64,000 nucleotides of DNA from Planctomycetota bacterium (lineage in GTDB: Bacteria > Planctomycetota > Planctomycetia > Pirellulales > PALSA-1355): assembly GCA_003389325.1 (NCBI GenBank), contig QQVE01000051.1, positions 1-64,000 on the forward strand, written 5' to 3'. This document shows, piece by piece, positions 18,801-26,600 of the stretch. Made by a program: the position numbers and the translations under genes. Numbering within the stretch: the first letter of the stretch is position 1; each line of letters begins with the position of its first letter. A model generated the notes under the pieces. The model was not told where the DNA came from. It made no database searches and was given only the letters and a program-made list of their open reading frames with translations.

Positions 18801-21800
18801 ATCACCAAGACCACGCTGGCCATCGGCGAGGTCGAAGACCCGATCACTTCGGACAACGAGACGGCCGTGACGATCAGCGGCACCGTTGACCCGGCCGCCA
18901 CGGTCACGGTGACCGTCGACGACGAGGACGCCGGCACCGACCCGGTCGTGATCCAAGCGGGCGTCGACGTGGACGGCAACTGGACGATCGACGTCGACGT
19001 CAGCGATCTGTCCGACGGCACGCTCACCTTCACCGTCGAGGCGACCGCGGGCGACAACACGGTCACCGACACGATCACGGCCACGAAAGATACCGTGGCG
19101 GACGTGACGGTCGATGTCCCCGCCGGGTTTGTCAACGAAAACAACCAGGACGCATTCGAGATCACCGGCACCGTTGAGCCCGGCTCGACCGTGACCGTGA
19201 CGATCGACGACGACGGCGACAGCGGCACCGACCCGGTCGTCGTCGAAGCCGACGTCGATCAGGACGGCAACTGGACCGCCACGGCCGACCTGAGCGGTCT
19301 GAACGACGGCACGCTGACGATAACCGTCGACGCCGTCGATTCGCTGGGCAACGACGGGCAGGCGACGAGCAACGCCGAGAAGGATACGGTCGATCCCGCA
19401 TTCGACCTGGATGCCCTCAACGCGATCGGCATCGCCAACTGCGACGACTACACCGTCAGCGGCACCGGCGAAGAGGGAGCCACCATCACCGTCACCATCA
19501 GCGACGGTGTCAACGACGACGTCACCGCGATGGTCACGATCGACGAAACCGAGATCTGGTCGATTGCCGGTCTCGATCTCAGCGGATTGAACGACGGCGA
19601 GCTGACCGTCACCGTTTCAGCCGAGGACGAAGCGGGCAACGTGGCCGACCCGATTATCGAGATGGTCACCAAGACTACGCTGGCCATCGGCGACGTCGAG
19701 GATCCGATCAGCTCCGATAACCAGGCCGCCGTCACGATCAGCGGCACGGTCGACCCGGCCGCCACGGTCACCGTGACCGTCGACGATGAAGACGCCGGCA
19801 CCGATCCGGTGGTGATGCAAGCGGGCGTCGACGTGGACGGCAATTGGACGGTCGACATCGACGTCAGCAGCCTCTCCGACGGCACGCTCACATTTACCGT
19901 GGAAGCCACGGTGGGTGATGATACGGTCACCGACACCATTACCGCCGAGAAGGACACCGTGGCCGACGTCGTGATTCTCGATCCGACAGGAGCTGTCAAC
20001 GAGAACAACCAAAGCGCGTTCGAGATCACCGGCACGGTCGAGCCCGGCTCGACAGTGACCGTAACGATCGACGACGAGGACGGCGGCACCGACCCGGTGG
20101 TGGTGGAGGCCGACGTCGACCAGGACGGCAATTGGACCGCCACGGCCGACCTGAGCAGCCTGACCGATGGTTTGCTGACGATCACGGCCGACGCCGTCGA
20201 TTCGCTCGGCAATGACGGGCAGGACGACAGCAGCGTCGAGAAGGATACGGTCGACCCGGTCTTTGCGCTGGATACGCCCGATCCGGTCGGCATCGCCAAC
20301 GCGGACGACTACAGCGTCCATGGCACTGGCGAAGAGGGCGCCACGATTACCGTCACCATCAGCGACGGCTTGAACGACGACGTCACCGGCATGGTGACCA
20401 TCGACGCGACCGAGGCCTGGTCGGTTACCGGTCTCGATCTGAGCGGACTGAACGATGGCAACCTGACCGTCGCGGTCACGGCTGAGGACACCGCCGGCAA
20501 TACCGACACTACGGACACCACCGTGGCCAAGAGCACGGTCGAGATCGGCCTGGTCGATCCCGACCCGATCAACGCCGACAACGCGGCGGCCGTCACGATC
20601 AGCGGCACTGCCGATCCGGCGGCCACGGTCACGGTCTCTGTCGACGACGAGGACGGCGGAACCAATCCGGTCGTGATGCAAGCGGGCATCGACGTGGACG
20701 GCAACTGGACGGTCGACATCGACGTCAGCAGCCTGACCGATGGCACGCTTACGTTCACGGTCGAAGCCACCGTCGACGACAACACGGTCACCGACACGAT
20801 CACGGCCGAGAAGGATACCGTGGCCGACGTCGTGATCCTCGACCCGACGGACGCGGTCAACGAGAACAATCAGAGCGCATTCGAGATTACCGGCACGGTC
20901 GAGCCCGGCTCGACGGTGACCGTCACGATCGACGACGAGGACGGCGGCACCGACCCGGTCGTTGTGGAAGCCGTCGTCGACCAGGACGGCAACTGGACGG
21001 CCACGGCCGATCTGAGCGGTCTGAACGACGGCCCGCTGACGATCACGGCCGACGCCGTCGACGGGGTGGGCAACGCCGCGCAGGATGACAGCAGCGTCGC
21101 GAAGGACACGGTCGATCCGACCTTCGCGCTGGATGGGCTCGATCCGGTGGGGATCGCCAACGCGGACGCCTACACCGTCAGCGGCACTGGCGAAGAGGGC
21201 GCCACGATCACCGTCACCATCAGCGATGGCGAGAACGACGACGTCACGGCGATAGTTACTGTCGACGAGACCGAGACCTGGTCAATTGCCGACCTCGATC
21301 TCAGCGGACTGAACGACGGCGACCTGACCGTTACCGTCACGGCCGAAGACGCGGCCGGCAACACGGATACGACCGACACCACCGTCGCCAAGAGTACGCT
21401 GGTGATCGAATCGGTCGAGGATCCGATCGACGCCGACAACGAGACGATGGTCACGATCAGCGGCACGGTCGATTCGGCGGCCACGGTGACGGTCACCGTC
21501 GACGACGAGGACGGCGGCACCGACCCGGTCGTGATTGCAGCCAACGTCGACGTGGACGGCAACTGGACCATCGACATCGACGTGAGCGATCTGTCCGACG
21601 GCACGCTAACCTTCACGGTGGAAGCCACGGTCGGCGACGACACGGTCACCGACATGATCACCGCCGAGAAGGACACCGCGGCGGAGCCGCTGGCAATGAC
21701 GTCTGACGGGGACGGCGACAACGTGCTGGAAGCGATCGCCCTGGCGATGAGCGCCGGCGAGGAGAACCCCTCGGCGGTCGACGAAGCGATGGCCGACGAG

Positions 21801-21821
21801 AACGACTGGACCGACGTTTAG
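12825..21821 (+). CDS. Giant exported protein: Calx-beta x7, SdrD B-like, bacterial Ig-like x18
   Basis: 2,998 residues. The planctomycete extracellular N-terminal signature is at 52-65 (SLEGLELRAMLSGD), after an Arg-rich leader; ATG 12825 follows agggagg, and an ATG at 12885 is an alternative. Residues about 128-300 look cohesin-like. Seven Calx-beta domains (303 to about 1098) repeat ATAGSDYTATSGTLSF, VTVTI and NDDE-type strands. A SdrD B-like domain (GRVWVDSNGNGTQNG) lies at about 1103-1215. Eighteen Ig-like domains of about 90-97 residues fill 1232-2951, each with ITISGT, GNWSI and ADGTLTF-like strands. The last 15 form five three-domain super-repeats. A short acidic tail ends the protein. 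It is rich in Asp, Thr and Val, as expected of a Ca2+-binding surface adhesin or envelope fibre. BBP7 genes lie on both sides, one only 11 bp away tail to tail. Confidence 0.93.
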   Translation: MPGSARGPDNIGETWVSREAMKKNRFRSRRVSSVRRSRSVRGTAILFKRHASLEGLELRAMLSGDSLLSDSALFSSTEDAHASPLESLCISHLMASNLAGGDDAAPEAAPLAAAAEDGGDEDPIAEPLLEADEIGINTFLEIVDLHDNPITSIDVGQKFRLKVFVEDVRTSSPGGENGFGVFSAYVRADYIATLVDYEDDSLNIGSFFPLLNRVDTSTTGELRAGGVGTSLVGPGTDPQLLWTAEFTATTAGTANFNTFFEDFSDVAFDGDWLLYGEPSTADITADNVTFNGASLEINDVDVPSISIGDVTQQETDDSQTFLFTVTLDEASNQQVTVAYSTQSGTATSGTDFQPASGTLTFAPSETQQIVTVTVNGDFENEADEDFTVVLSNPSGAVLLDDTGVGTIENDDVHVVDIADVQQLEGDEQNTLVFTVTLSKQSPTAVEVPWATQDVSAVAGMDYVAASGTVTFSAGSTDPQFITVTVIGDTDLEDNESFKVVLQEPSNAELGGDGEATATLQNDDGPQLSVLDVSVDENTQDGFVVFNVTLLESTGDPVTVVYTTADGTATAGSDYTATSGTLSFSGDTTALQVTVAITDDNVFEADETFTLELSNPSGATLLEDSATATILDDDTAPTLSVSDASVAENAGGGDTTDLVFTVELSGATELPATVLYTTVDGTAIADDDYQGLGTLTLSFAPGETMQLVTVTINNDALNENDETFQLRLFDGTNVSNTADLLATGTILNDDPLPTLSLSPASINEGSGGGNTNFVFTATLSAPSGLPVSAVWSTADGTAVAGDDYQAASGTITFAPGETTALLTVSVVADEDAEASETFTINLSDPQNVTADPSAFTATIANDDDVPVISIDADPSSQNEGDAGITPFVFTVTLSKTSQEQVTVQYSTTGLLADAGVDFEATSGTLTFAPGQTSMMLTVNIIGDQIFESNETFRVNISSPTGASIGTTAQTAVIANDDAAPTATINDVTMLEGDAGTKAFVFTVTLSQPSSQAGTLAYTTQNGTATAGNDYTATSGTLAFSAGQTVQMITVNVLGDKLVEGNETFSVVLSDGSFITIPTNGDQIGTGTIQDEATDDIEVIPSSVVGRVWVDSNGNGTQNGIERSLAGVQVLLTGASQAQTTTGADGTYSFNNLDPGTYTVEFVLPAEYRDGTAMLGSLGGTLTEDGYTFTIDSPGGVAASNYHFTTSGLQTAFLSQRLFLASSLGNLINPPAVAPTVAITSVTNPINPSSATNVSINGTGSAGATISVVASDGTNSTSAFNTTINSNGNWSINGVNVSSLADGTITFEVTATGAGGLTTEATITATKDTVAPSITIGSVTDPINIVNETEVTITGTGTEGDTVTVTATDGTTTTAAVSTTVDANDNWTISNIDVSGLNDGTITFNVVSTDNAGNSGTASVTAEKDTTAPEAEVTMVTDPVTSLNETEVEISGTASPEAAITVLFSDNDNELGPFSTEADQDGNWSISGINLSTLDDGTLTVVVTATDDADNTFSVTEMVEKDTIAEATIDPISNAVNQDTQDAFVITGTTEPGSTILVTVSDDQGGETEPADATVDENGNWTVTIDVSALADGPLTILVDAVDELGNIDSVETTAEKDTVVVFDVDDPPPAGLSNSDDYTVSGTVEEGATVTVVVTDGVDSTEPIEASVNGTTWTATGINLMQLADGELTIQITIVDAAGNTVMTTETTTKTAVDVTSIPETINAAQQSTVTISGVGEPGAMVTIVAIDAEDNEVTSNTVEIMQDGTWSIEMDLTGLVDGTIEFTVTATAGGNTVMLMETALLDTVADVMITDPTGAVNENNESAFEISGTVEPGSTVTVTIDDEDGGTDPIVIEAAVEENGDWSITADLSSLTDGMLTITADAVDSLGNDGQDTANVVKDTVDPVFDSGDLDPVGIANCDDYTVSGTAEEGATITVTISDGVNDDVTAMVTVDETEAWSIAGLDLSGLNESDLSVTISAEDEAGNVADPIVEEITKTTLAIGEVEDPITSDNETAVTISGTVDPAATVTVTVDDEDAGTDPVVIQAGVDVDGNWTIDVDVSDLSDGTLTFTVEATAGDNTVTDTITATKDTVADVTVDVPAGFVNENNQDAFEITGTVEPGSTVTVTIDDDGDSGTDPVVVEADVDQDGNWTATADLSGLNDGTLTITVDAVDSLGNDGQATSNAEKDTVDPAFDLDALNAIGIANCDDYTVSGTGEEGATITVTISDGVNDDVTAMVTIDETEIWSIAGLDLSGLNDGELTVTVSAEDEAGNVADPIIEMVTKTTLAIGDVEDPISSDNQAAVTISGTVDPAATVTVTVDDEDAGTDPVVMQAGVDVDGNWTVDIDVSSLSDGTLTFTVEATVGDDTVTDTITAEKDTVADVVILDPTGAVNENNQSAFEITGTVEPGSTVTVTIDDEDGGTDPVVVEADVDQDGNWTATADLSSLTDGLLTITADAVDSLGNDGQDDSSVEKDTVDPVFALDTPDPVGIANADDYSVHGTGEEGATITVTISDGLNDDVTGMVTIDATEAWSVTGLDLSGLNDGNLTVAVTAEDTAGNTDTTDTTVAKSTVEIGLVDPDPINADNAAAVTISGTADPAATVTVSVDDEDGGTNPVVMQAGIDVDGNWTVDIDVSSLTDGTLTFTVEATVDDNTVTDTITAEKDTVADVVILDPTDAVNENNQSAFEITGTVEPGSTVTVTIDDEDGGTDPVVVEAVVDQDGNWTATADLSGLNDGPLTITADAVDGVGNAAQDDSSVAKDTVDPTFALDGLDPVGIANADAYTVSGTGEEGATITVTISDGENDDVTAIVTVDETETWSIADLDLSGLNDGDLTVTVTAEDAAGNTDTTDTTVAKSTLVIESVEDPIDADNETMVTISGTVDSAATVTVTVDDEDGGTDPVVIAANVDVDGNWTIDIDVSDLSDGTLTFTVEATVGDDTVTDMITAEKDTAAEPLAMTSDGDGDNVLEAIALAMSAGEENPSAVDEAMADENDWTDV
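17391..21677 (+). repeat. Five tandem copies of a ~858-bp super-repeat (three Ig-like domains each)
   Basis: Unit starts by codon at 17391, 18234, 19095, 19959 and 20820, ending 21677; spacings are 843, 861, 864, 861 and 858 bp. Each unit encodes three distinguishable domains in fixed order: type A (begins VADV, contains VNENNQ and EPGSTVTVTIDD), type B (VDPVF, IANADDYTVSGTGEEGATIT) and type C (begins LAIG or similar, contains TVDPAATVTV and TLTFTVEAT). The first unit is the most diverged and the last three the most alike, which suggests recent tandem growth toward the 3' end. Confidence 0.9.
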
Positions 21822-21832
21822 TTCCAGCCCGG

Positions 21833-23281
21833 CTAGAAATTCGTCTCGATGCCGAAGTTGATGCCCTGCACCCAGATATCGGAGTTGTTGAAAGCAAACT
21901 GGGGGAAGGTACCCGAGGTGCCCGGCGGGAACTGATTCGGGTCGACCTGCAAGTCGATCTGATCGCCCGGACGCACGACGTTGGTCAGGGCCATGAACGT
22001 GTAGCCGAAATTCAACCGCCACAGTGGCGTCCACTGGTAGCGCAGATTCAACTGCAGCTCCGGCAGCACGCCGAACACGGTGCGGTCGTACTGCCCGATG
22101 TTCGAGTCGAGCGCGAGAATGCCGCCCTCGTAGGTGAGCGGATCCTCACCCGGGGCCTGCACGACCGTCGAGCCATTGATGCGGACGCGCTGCGACACAC
22201 CGCCCAAGGCCACGGCGGCGAACACGTCGAAGGTCCAGCAGCCCCGCGTCATCTGCCAATTCACGCCTAGTTCACCACCGTTGAAGTTATTGCGCGTGTT
22301 GAACAGGTCTTCGACCGCAGAGTTCGTACCCACCGGTACCTCGCCGCCGGCGATTGTGGTGGTGTTGGTGCGGATGTCGAGTCCCTCCGCGATGCGGAAG
22401 TAGCGGTAGCCGGCCAGAATGTCGACGCGGCGGCAGCAATCGGCGTATAGTGCCCGGCGCAAACGCAAGTCGTTCGAGTAGACCGTGCGGCTGCTGGTGA
22501 CGTTGACCGAACCGACGACAATCTCCGGATAGGCTAGCAGCAAGGCATCCTGGGCGTCCGTGTCCACGTTGAAAAGCGGTCGAGCCAGAATCGGCGAGCC
22601 GGACGACGAGGCCGCGTACGACTCGTCGCCGTTGCCGAGGAAAAAGAACGAGTTTTCGATCGCCAGCGATTCGCAGGGATCGAACCAATAGCCGAGCGTA
22701 AAGCGCCCGCCGGAACGACCCGCGGTGTTGATCCGCTCGTCGCCGAACAGGATCTCCGCGTTGGGCAGGACGCCGGCGCTACCCACGGGCGTGCCGGGGG
22801 GGCTGGTCGTCACCAGGGGCGGCGTGTTGGCGCCGCGAACCCAGAAGGCGATGTACTCCGCCCGACCGAAGAAGCCCGGCGGGAACCAGCCGCAGTCGCC
22901 ACCGCCACCGCAGTAGCCACTCGCGCAGCCCATCGGTTCCTCCCACATGTCGCCCGGATAGTATTCCTGGTAACCGGGGTCCATCATCGGCACGGGCTGC
23001 ACTTCCTCGACCATCGGCGCGGCCTGCTGCGGCGCAGACTGCATCGAGGCCATGCGAGCCGGCCGTCGCATCCGGGCCGGCGGCCTGCTTTGAGCCGCGG
23101 GCCGCATTTGAGCCTGGGCTTGCTGCACGGGTGCGCTGGACCGACTGCCCGAGCGGGCGCGGCTTTGCACCTGCTGGTCGTACTGCTCGAGTCTCTGCGA
23201 GAGATTCTCGAACGGATCGGCCGAGGCCCGGGTTCCGGCCAGGAATGCCAACATTGCGAAAGCAACGGCGAAGCGACGCAT
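21833..23281 (-). CDS. BBP7 family outer-membrane beta-barrel protein
   Basis: 482 residues; signal peptide MRRFAVAFAMLAFLAGTRASA. Residues about 25-105 are Gln/Arg/Pro-rich and low complexity. A short Cys/Gly patch (CASGYCGGGGDCGW) precedes the barrel, which shows the same landmarks as the other BBP7 gene here: PPLVTTSPPGTP, GVLPNAEILFGDERINT, GRFTLGYWFDPCESLAIE, VDILAGYRYFRI, NFNGGELG, NLRYQW and a final strand INFGIETNF ending in Phe. It is a planctomycete-specific surface family of unknown role. It converges on the giant gene with 11 bp between stops. The start is preceded by agaggaac. Confidence 0.88.
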   Translation of the reverse strand: MRRFAVAFAMLAFLAGTRASADPFENLSQRLEQYDQQVQSRARSGSRSSAPVQQAQAQMRPAAQSRPPARMRRPARMASMQSAPQQAAPMVEEVQPVPMMDPGYQEYYPGDMWEEPMGCASGYCGGGGDCGWFPPGFFGRAEYIAFWVRGANTPPLVTTSPPGTPVGSAGVLPNAEILFGDERINTAGRSGGRFTLGYWFDPCESLAIENSFFFLGNGDESYAASSSGSPILARPLFNVDTDAQDALLLAYPEIVVGSVNVTSSRTVYSNDLRLRRALYADCCRRVDILAGYRYFRIAEGLDIRTNTTTIAGGEVPVGTNSAVEDLFNTRNNFNGGELGVNWQMTRGCWTFDVFAAVALGGVSQRVRINGSTVVQAPGEDPLTYEGGILALDSNIGQYDRTVFGVLPELQLNLRYQWTPLWRLNFGYTFMALTNVVRPGDQIDLQVDPNQFPPGTSGTFPQFAFNNSDIWVQGINFGIETNF

Positions 23282-23608
23282 AAACCTGTTCCTCTAGCGC
23301 AGCAGACTGATGTTGCAGCGATTCGTTTCCCGCTAGCTGCCCACAAGACGGCCCTCACGGCGCGCGTGGCACCGACACACCAAGTTTGTCGGACTTTCCG
23401 GTCGTACTAGTTGAAAAGAAATTCCCGGCTGTACCGATTGTGCCGACCCGGCGGGCTGGGAAAACTAAAGGCCCCGCATAGAGTTTGCCCGAGGCCATGG
23501 GAGAGCGGGACGATCGACCGCGGTCGGGCGCGACGTCTCAAGAACACGCTAGCATGGCTACCAGCCCCCGCGGTGCCCCGCGGAGATTCGCACATACCCG
23601 CGGGCGCG
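23282..23608. other. Intergenic region between BBP7 and sialidase genes
   Basis: 327 bp between two leftward genes. It must contain the BBP7 promoter and the 3' end of the sialidase transcript. I see no clear terminator, no supported gene and no convincing -35/-10 pair. Confidence 0.35.
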
Positions 23609-26600
23609 TCACGGTCGGCTGCTATCGCGCAGGTCGGCCAAGAGCTGATCCAACAGGCCGTTGCCCAGTTCGAGGGATGCGAGAACGGCGTCGGTCGACA
23701 GCAGGGCGCGATCGACGGCCGGGCCATTCTGCTCGAGGGGCGGCGCGGCCGCTGAGGGCCGGCGGCGAGGGGCAAGCAGGACGGCGCGAGCCGAGCCGGC
23801 CGGGGGCTCGTCCTTCGCGGCCGTTGGCACAGGCATCGACAGCGCCACAGCCACGGCCGGGGTGGACTCCGCGAGACTGGCCGTCTGTGGTGCCGCCGGT
23901 GGATCGGTGAGGTTGATCTTGATCAGGGTGCCGGTGTTCGAGCGTGCGATAATGTTGTCTACGGCGCTGACCACGCCGCTCCGATCGAAATCGAACACGT
24001 TGGTGATCGCGGCGCCGAACCCCGCATTGTTGCGAGCCGCGATCTCATCCTGGGCGCTGGTCACAGCCAAGGTGGGCGACCCGCTGCCGGTTTCGCCGAT
24101 GCGATTGCCGAAGTAGAACACGTCGCTGGCAGCCAACCCGGTGTTGGTATTGAACCCGCCGGCCGCATCGTTGCCTTCCACGACGACTTGCAGCCAGGTG
24201 TTGGCGATCGCACCGTTGGGCCAGATGATTTCGACGCGGTCCGAGCCGCCGAGGCCCGCCCCGGGCCGCACGCTGAACGCCGAGGGGGCCGGGGCATCGA
24301 TCCAGGTGCTGGGCGCGTTGTTGGCGCCCACCTTGAAGTGAAAGTCGTTCTGCGTGATGGCGCCCTGCGCGTCTTGCAGATCGACGATGATGCCGTTGAT
24401 ACCGCGCGAGTAGCTCGTAATGTTGGCAAACGTCGCGGGCCCCGATCCCGGCAGGTAGGCCGTCTTGTCGGGGGCCACGGCCAGGTCGTCGCTGACGCTC
24501 ACGCCGGAGGTGAAGCCGTCAAACTTCGAGCCGTTGTAGAAAACATGCCGTCCCACGACTTCGGGCGCGATTCCTTTTCCGTGCAGGAAGAGTTGCTGAA
24601 TCTGCTCGGGGGTCAGGGCCGTATCGTAGACGGCCGCATTGACCAGCCCGCCATTAAATGGGGCGAACGTCGACGGCCGGGCGACGGGCTCGATCGTGAA
24701 CGTGTTGGAAGTGAACGTGCGGCTGCCGATGAACAACTCGAACCCGGCGCCGCTCGGGTAGTTCCCGTTGGGGCCGGTGAGCATCGTCGGCGACGTGTAC
24801 GAAGTCGGCGCGTCCTCGCCCACTGGCGTAAGGTAGAACGCTACCGGATTGCCCGGACCCGACCCTACCACGGCCACATGATACCACTGGCCTGCCTGAA
24901 ACACCCCTGCGGGCGTCGAATCCTGGAAGCGCACCACCGAGCCGCTGGCGGTGACTTTCAGCGTTAGCGCGCCGTTGGTCTCTCGGTAGAGGCTGAAGCC
25001 GGGAAGCGTCGTCTTGGCGTCGGAGGTGTCGAACAGCGTCATCACGCCGCCGGTCTCGGTTTCCACGCGAGCGAAGATCGAAAGCGTGAAGACCCCGGTG
25101 TTCTGCACGAAGTAAAAGTTCTTTGGATCCGGACCGTTGATCCTGGGCACTTGCAGGGCGGAACCGACGATCGCCCCCGGCGCAGCCACGTGCTCCCAAT
25201 GCGGCCCGATGACTTCGTCGGAAGAATACAGCACCTGACGCAGCGCTGAATCGCTACGCACCTCGTACGCATTGCTGGAAGCATCGCGCGCCGACCGCGT
25301 GGCCATGCCCTCGAAGGGCTCGAGCGGCAAAGGATCGACCAGCCCCGTAAAGTCGCCGAAGTAGCTGTCCGGACGGTACGGCGGCAACCACAACTGCAAG
25401 CCGGGTATCGTGGTCGGGGCATTGCTGGGGTAGGGCTCCGGCGGCGGCGGCTTGGGAACGACCTGTGCCTCGTCCAGGAATTCGGCCGGGGCAAGCGCGG
25501 CGTGAGTGAAGCGCACGGCGTCGACGACGAAAGCCAACTGCTCCGCTCCCGTGTTGTAGGCCCCCAGCACAACCGGCTCGTAGTCGTGCGTGACCTCGAA
25601 CTCGTCCAGCGGCAGCGGATCGCTCATATCGGCCACGGCAGTGGCTGCTTCAACCCCGTCGACATAGAGCCGCAGCAACCCGGCGTTGACGTCGCGCACC
25701 GCAGCCACGTGATGCCAAGCTCCGTCGTTGATGGGCAGATCGCTGGTGATCGTGGGGTTGTTGACCAGATCGAAGAGCGAGAACTGCACGTGGCCGCCGA
25801 CCATTTTCAGCGTCCAGTTCTGAATGGTCGGCTGCGTTCCGATAATGACGCCGGAGGTGGCCGTGGTCTTGAGCACCACTTCGGCCGTCAGCCCCACGTC
25901 GGCCCGCAGTTGCAGCGGCGTCGTCGTCCCCTGCGACAGCACGACGTTGTCGGTGGCCGTCGTGAGTTGCAGCGCCGAGTCACCGTTGCGCCCTTCGACG
26001 TATTGCGGCACGTTGCCGCGAATCCAGGCCCGCTGGTCCCACGGGCCGTAGTCCTGCACGGCAGGGCCGGTGATCGTCGCGGGCTGCCCGGGAGCCTCTT
26101 CGTTGAAGTACCATTCGAAGTGGTACGGCTCGTCGCTTTCGAGCCAGCGCAAGTTGATGCGGGCCAATCCGATTTTGGAGTAGAAGGCGCCGGAAGAGTT
26201 CGCTCCGCCGGTGAGGGCTCCGCCGACGTGCCCCCGGTTGTAAGCCAGGAGCAGCGTGTCGGGCCCCACGAGCGTCATGTCGGAGTAGCCGGCAAATCCG
26301 AAGAAGACGACCTTGCTACGCGTCCAATTGAAGGCTCCGTCGTAGCTGATCCAGATCGTCATCTCCTGCCGTTCGTTATCCAAGGGGTTGCTCGGCGAGG
26401 CAAAGACGATGACGTCCTCGTTGACGCGCAGCAGCGAGCCTTGGACCTGGGTCGACGAAATATCGCCTTCGATGCCGACGGGCAGCCAGGAAATACCGCC
26501 GTCGAAGCTGTACGATTTGCCGCGATAGTGCGCGCTGTTCTTATTGACGCGCGCGCTCATGTAGACGAAGCCGTTATCCAGCTCGACGAGCGTGTTTTCG

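Noticed and set aside
15552..18956. 1,134-codon open frame on the minus strand
   Set aside because: It is antisense to the repeat-rich giant gene; the length comes from high GC and regular Asp/Thr/Val codons. No signal, motif or ribosome site supports it.
17391..21677. Regular repeats considered as a CRISPR array or satellite
   Set aside because: The period is about 858 bp, the repeats stay in frame and encode Ig-like domains; there are no short direct repeats with unique spacers.
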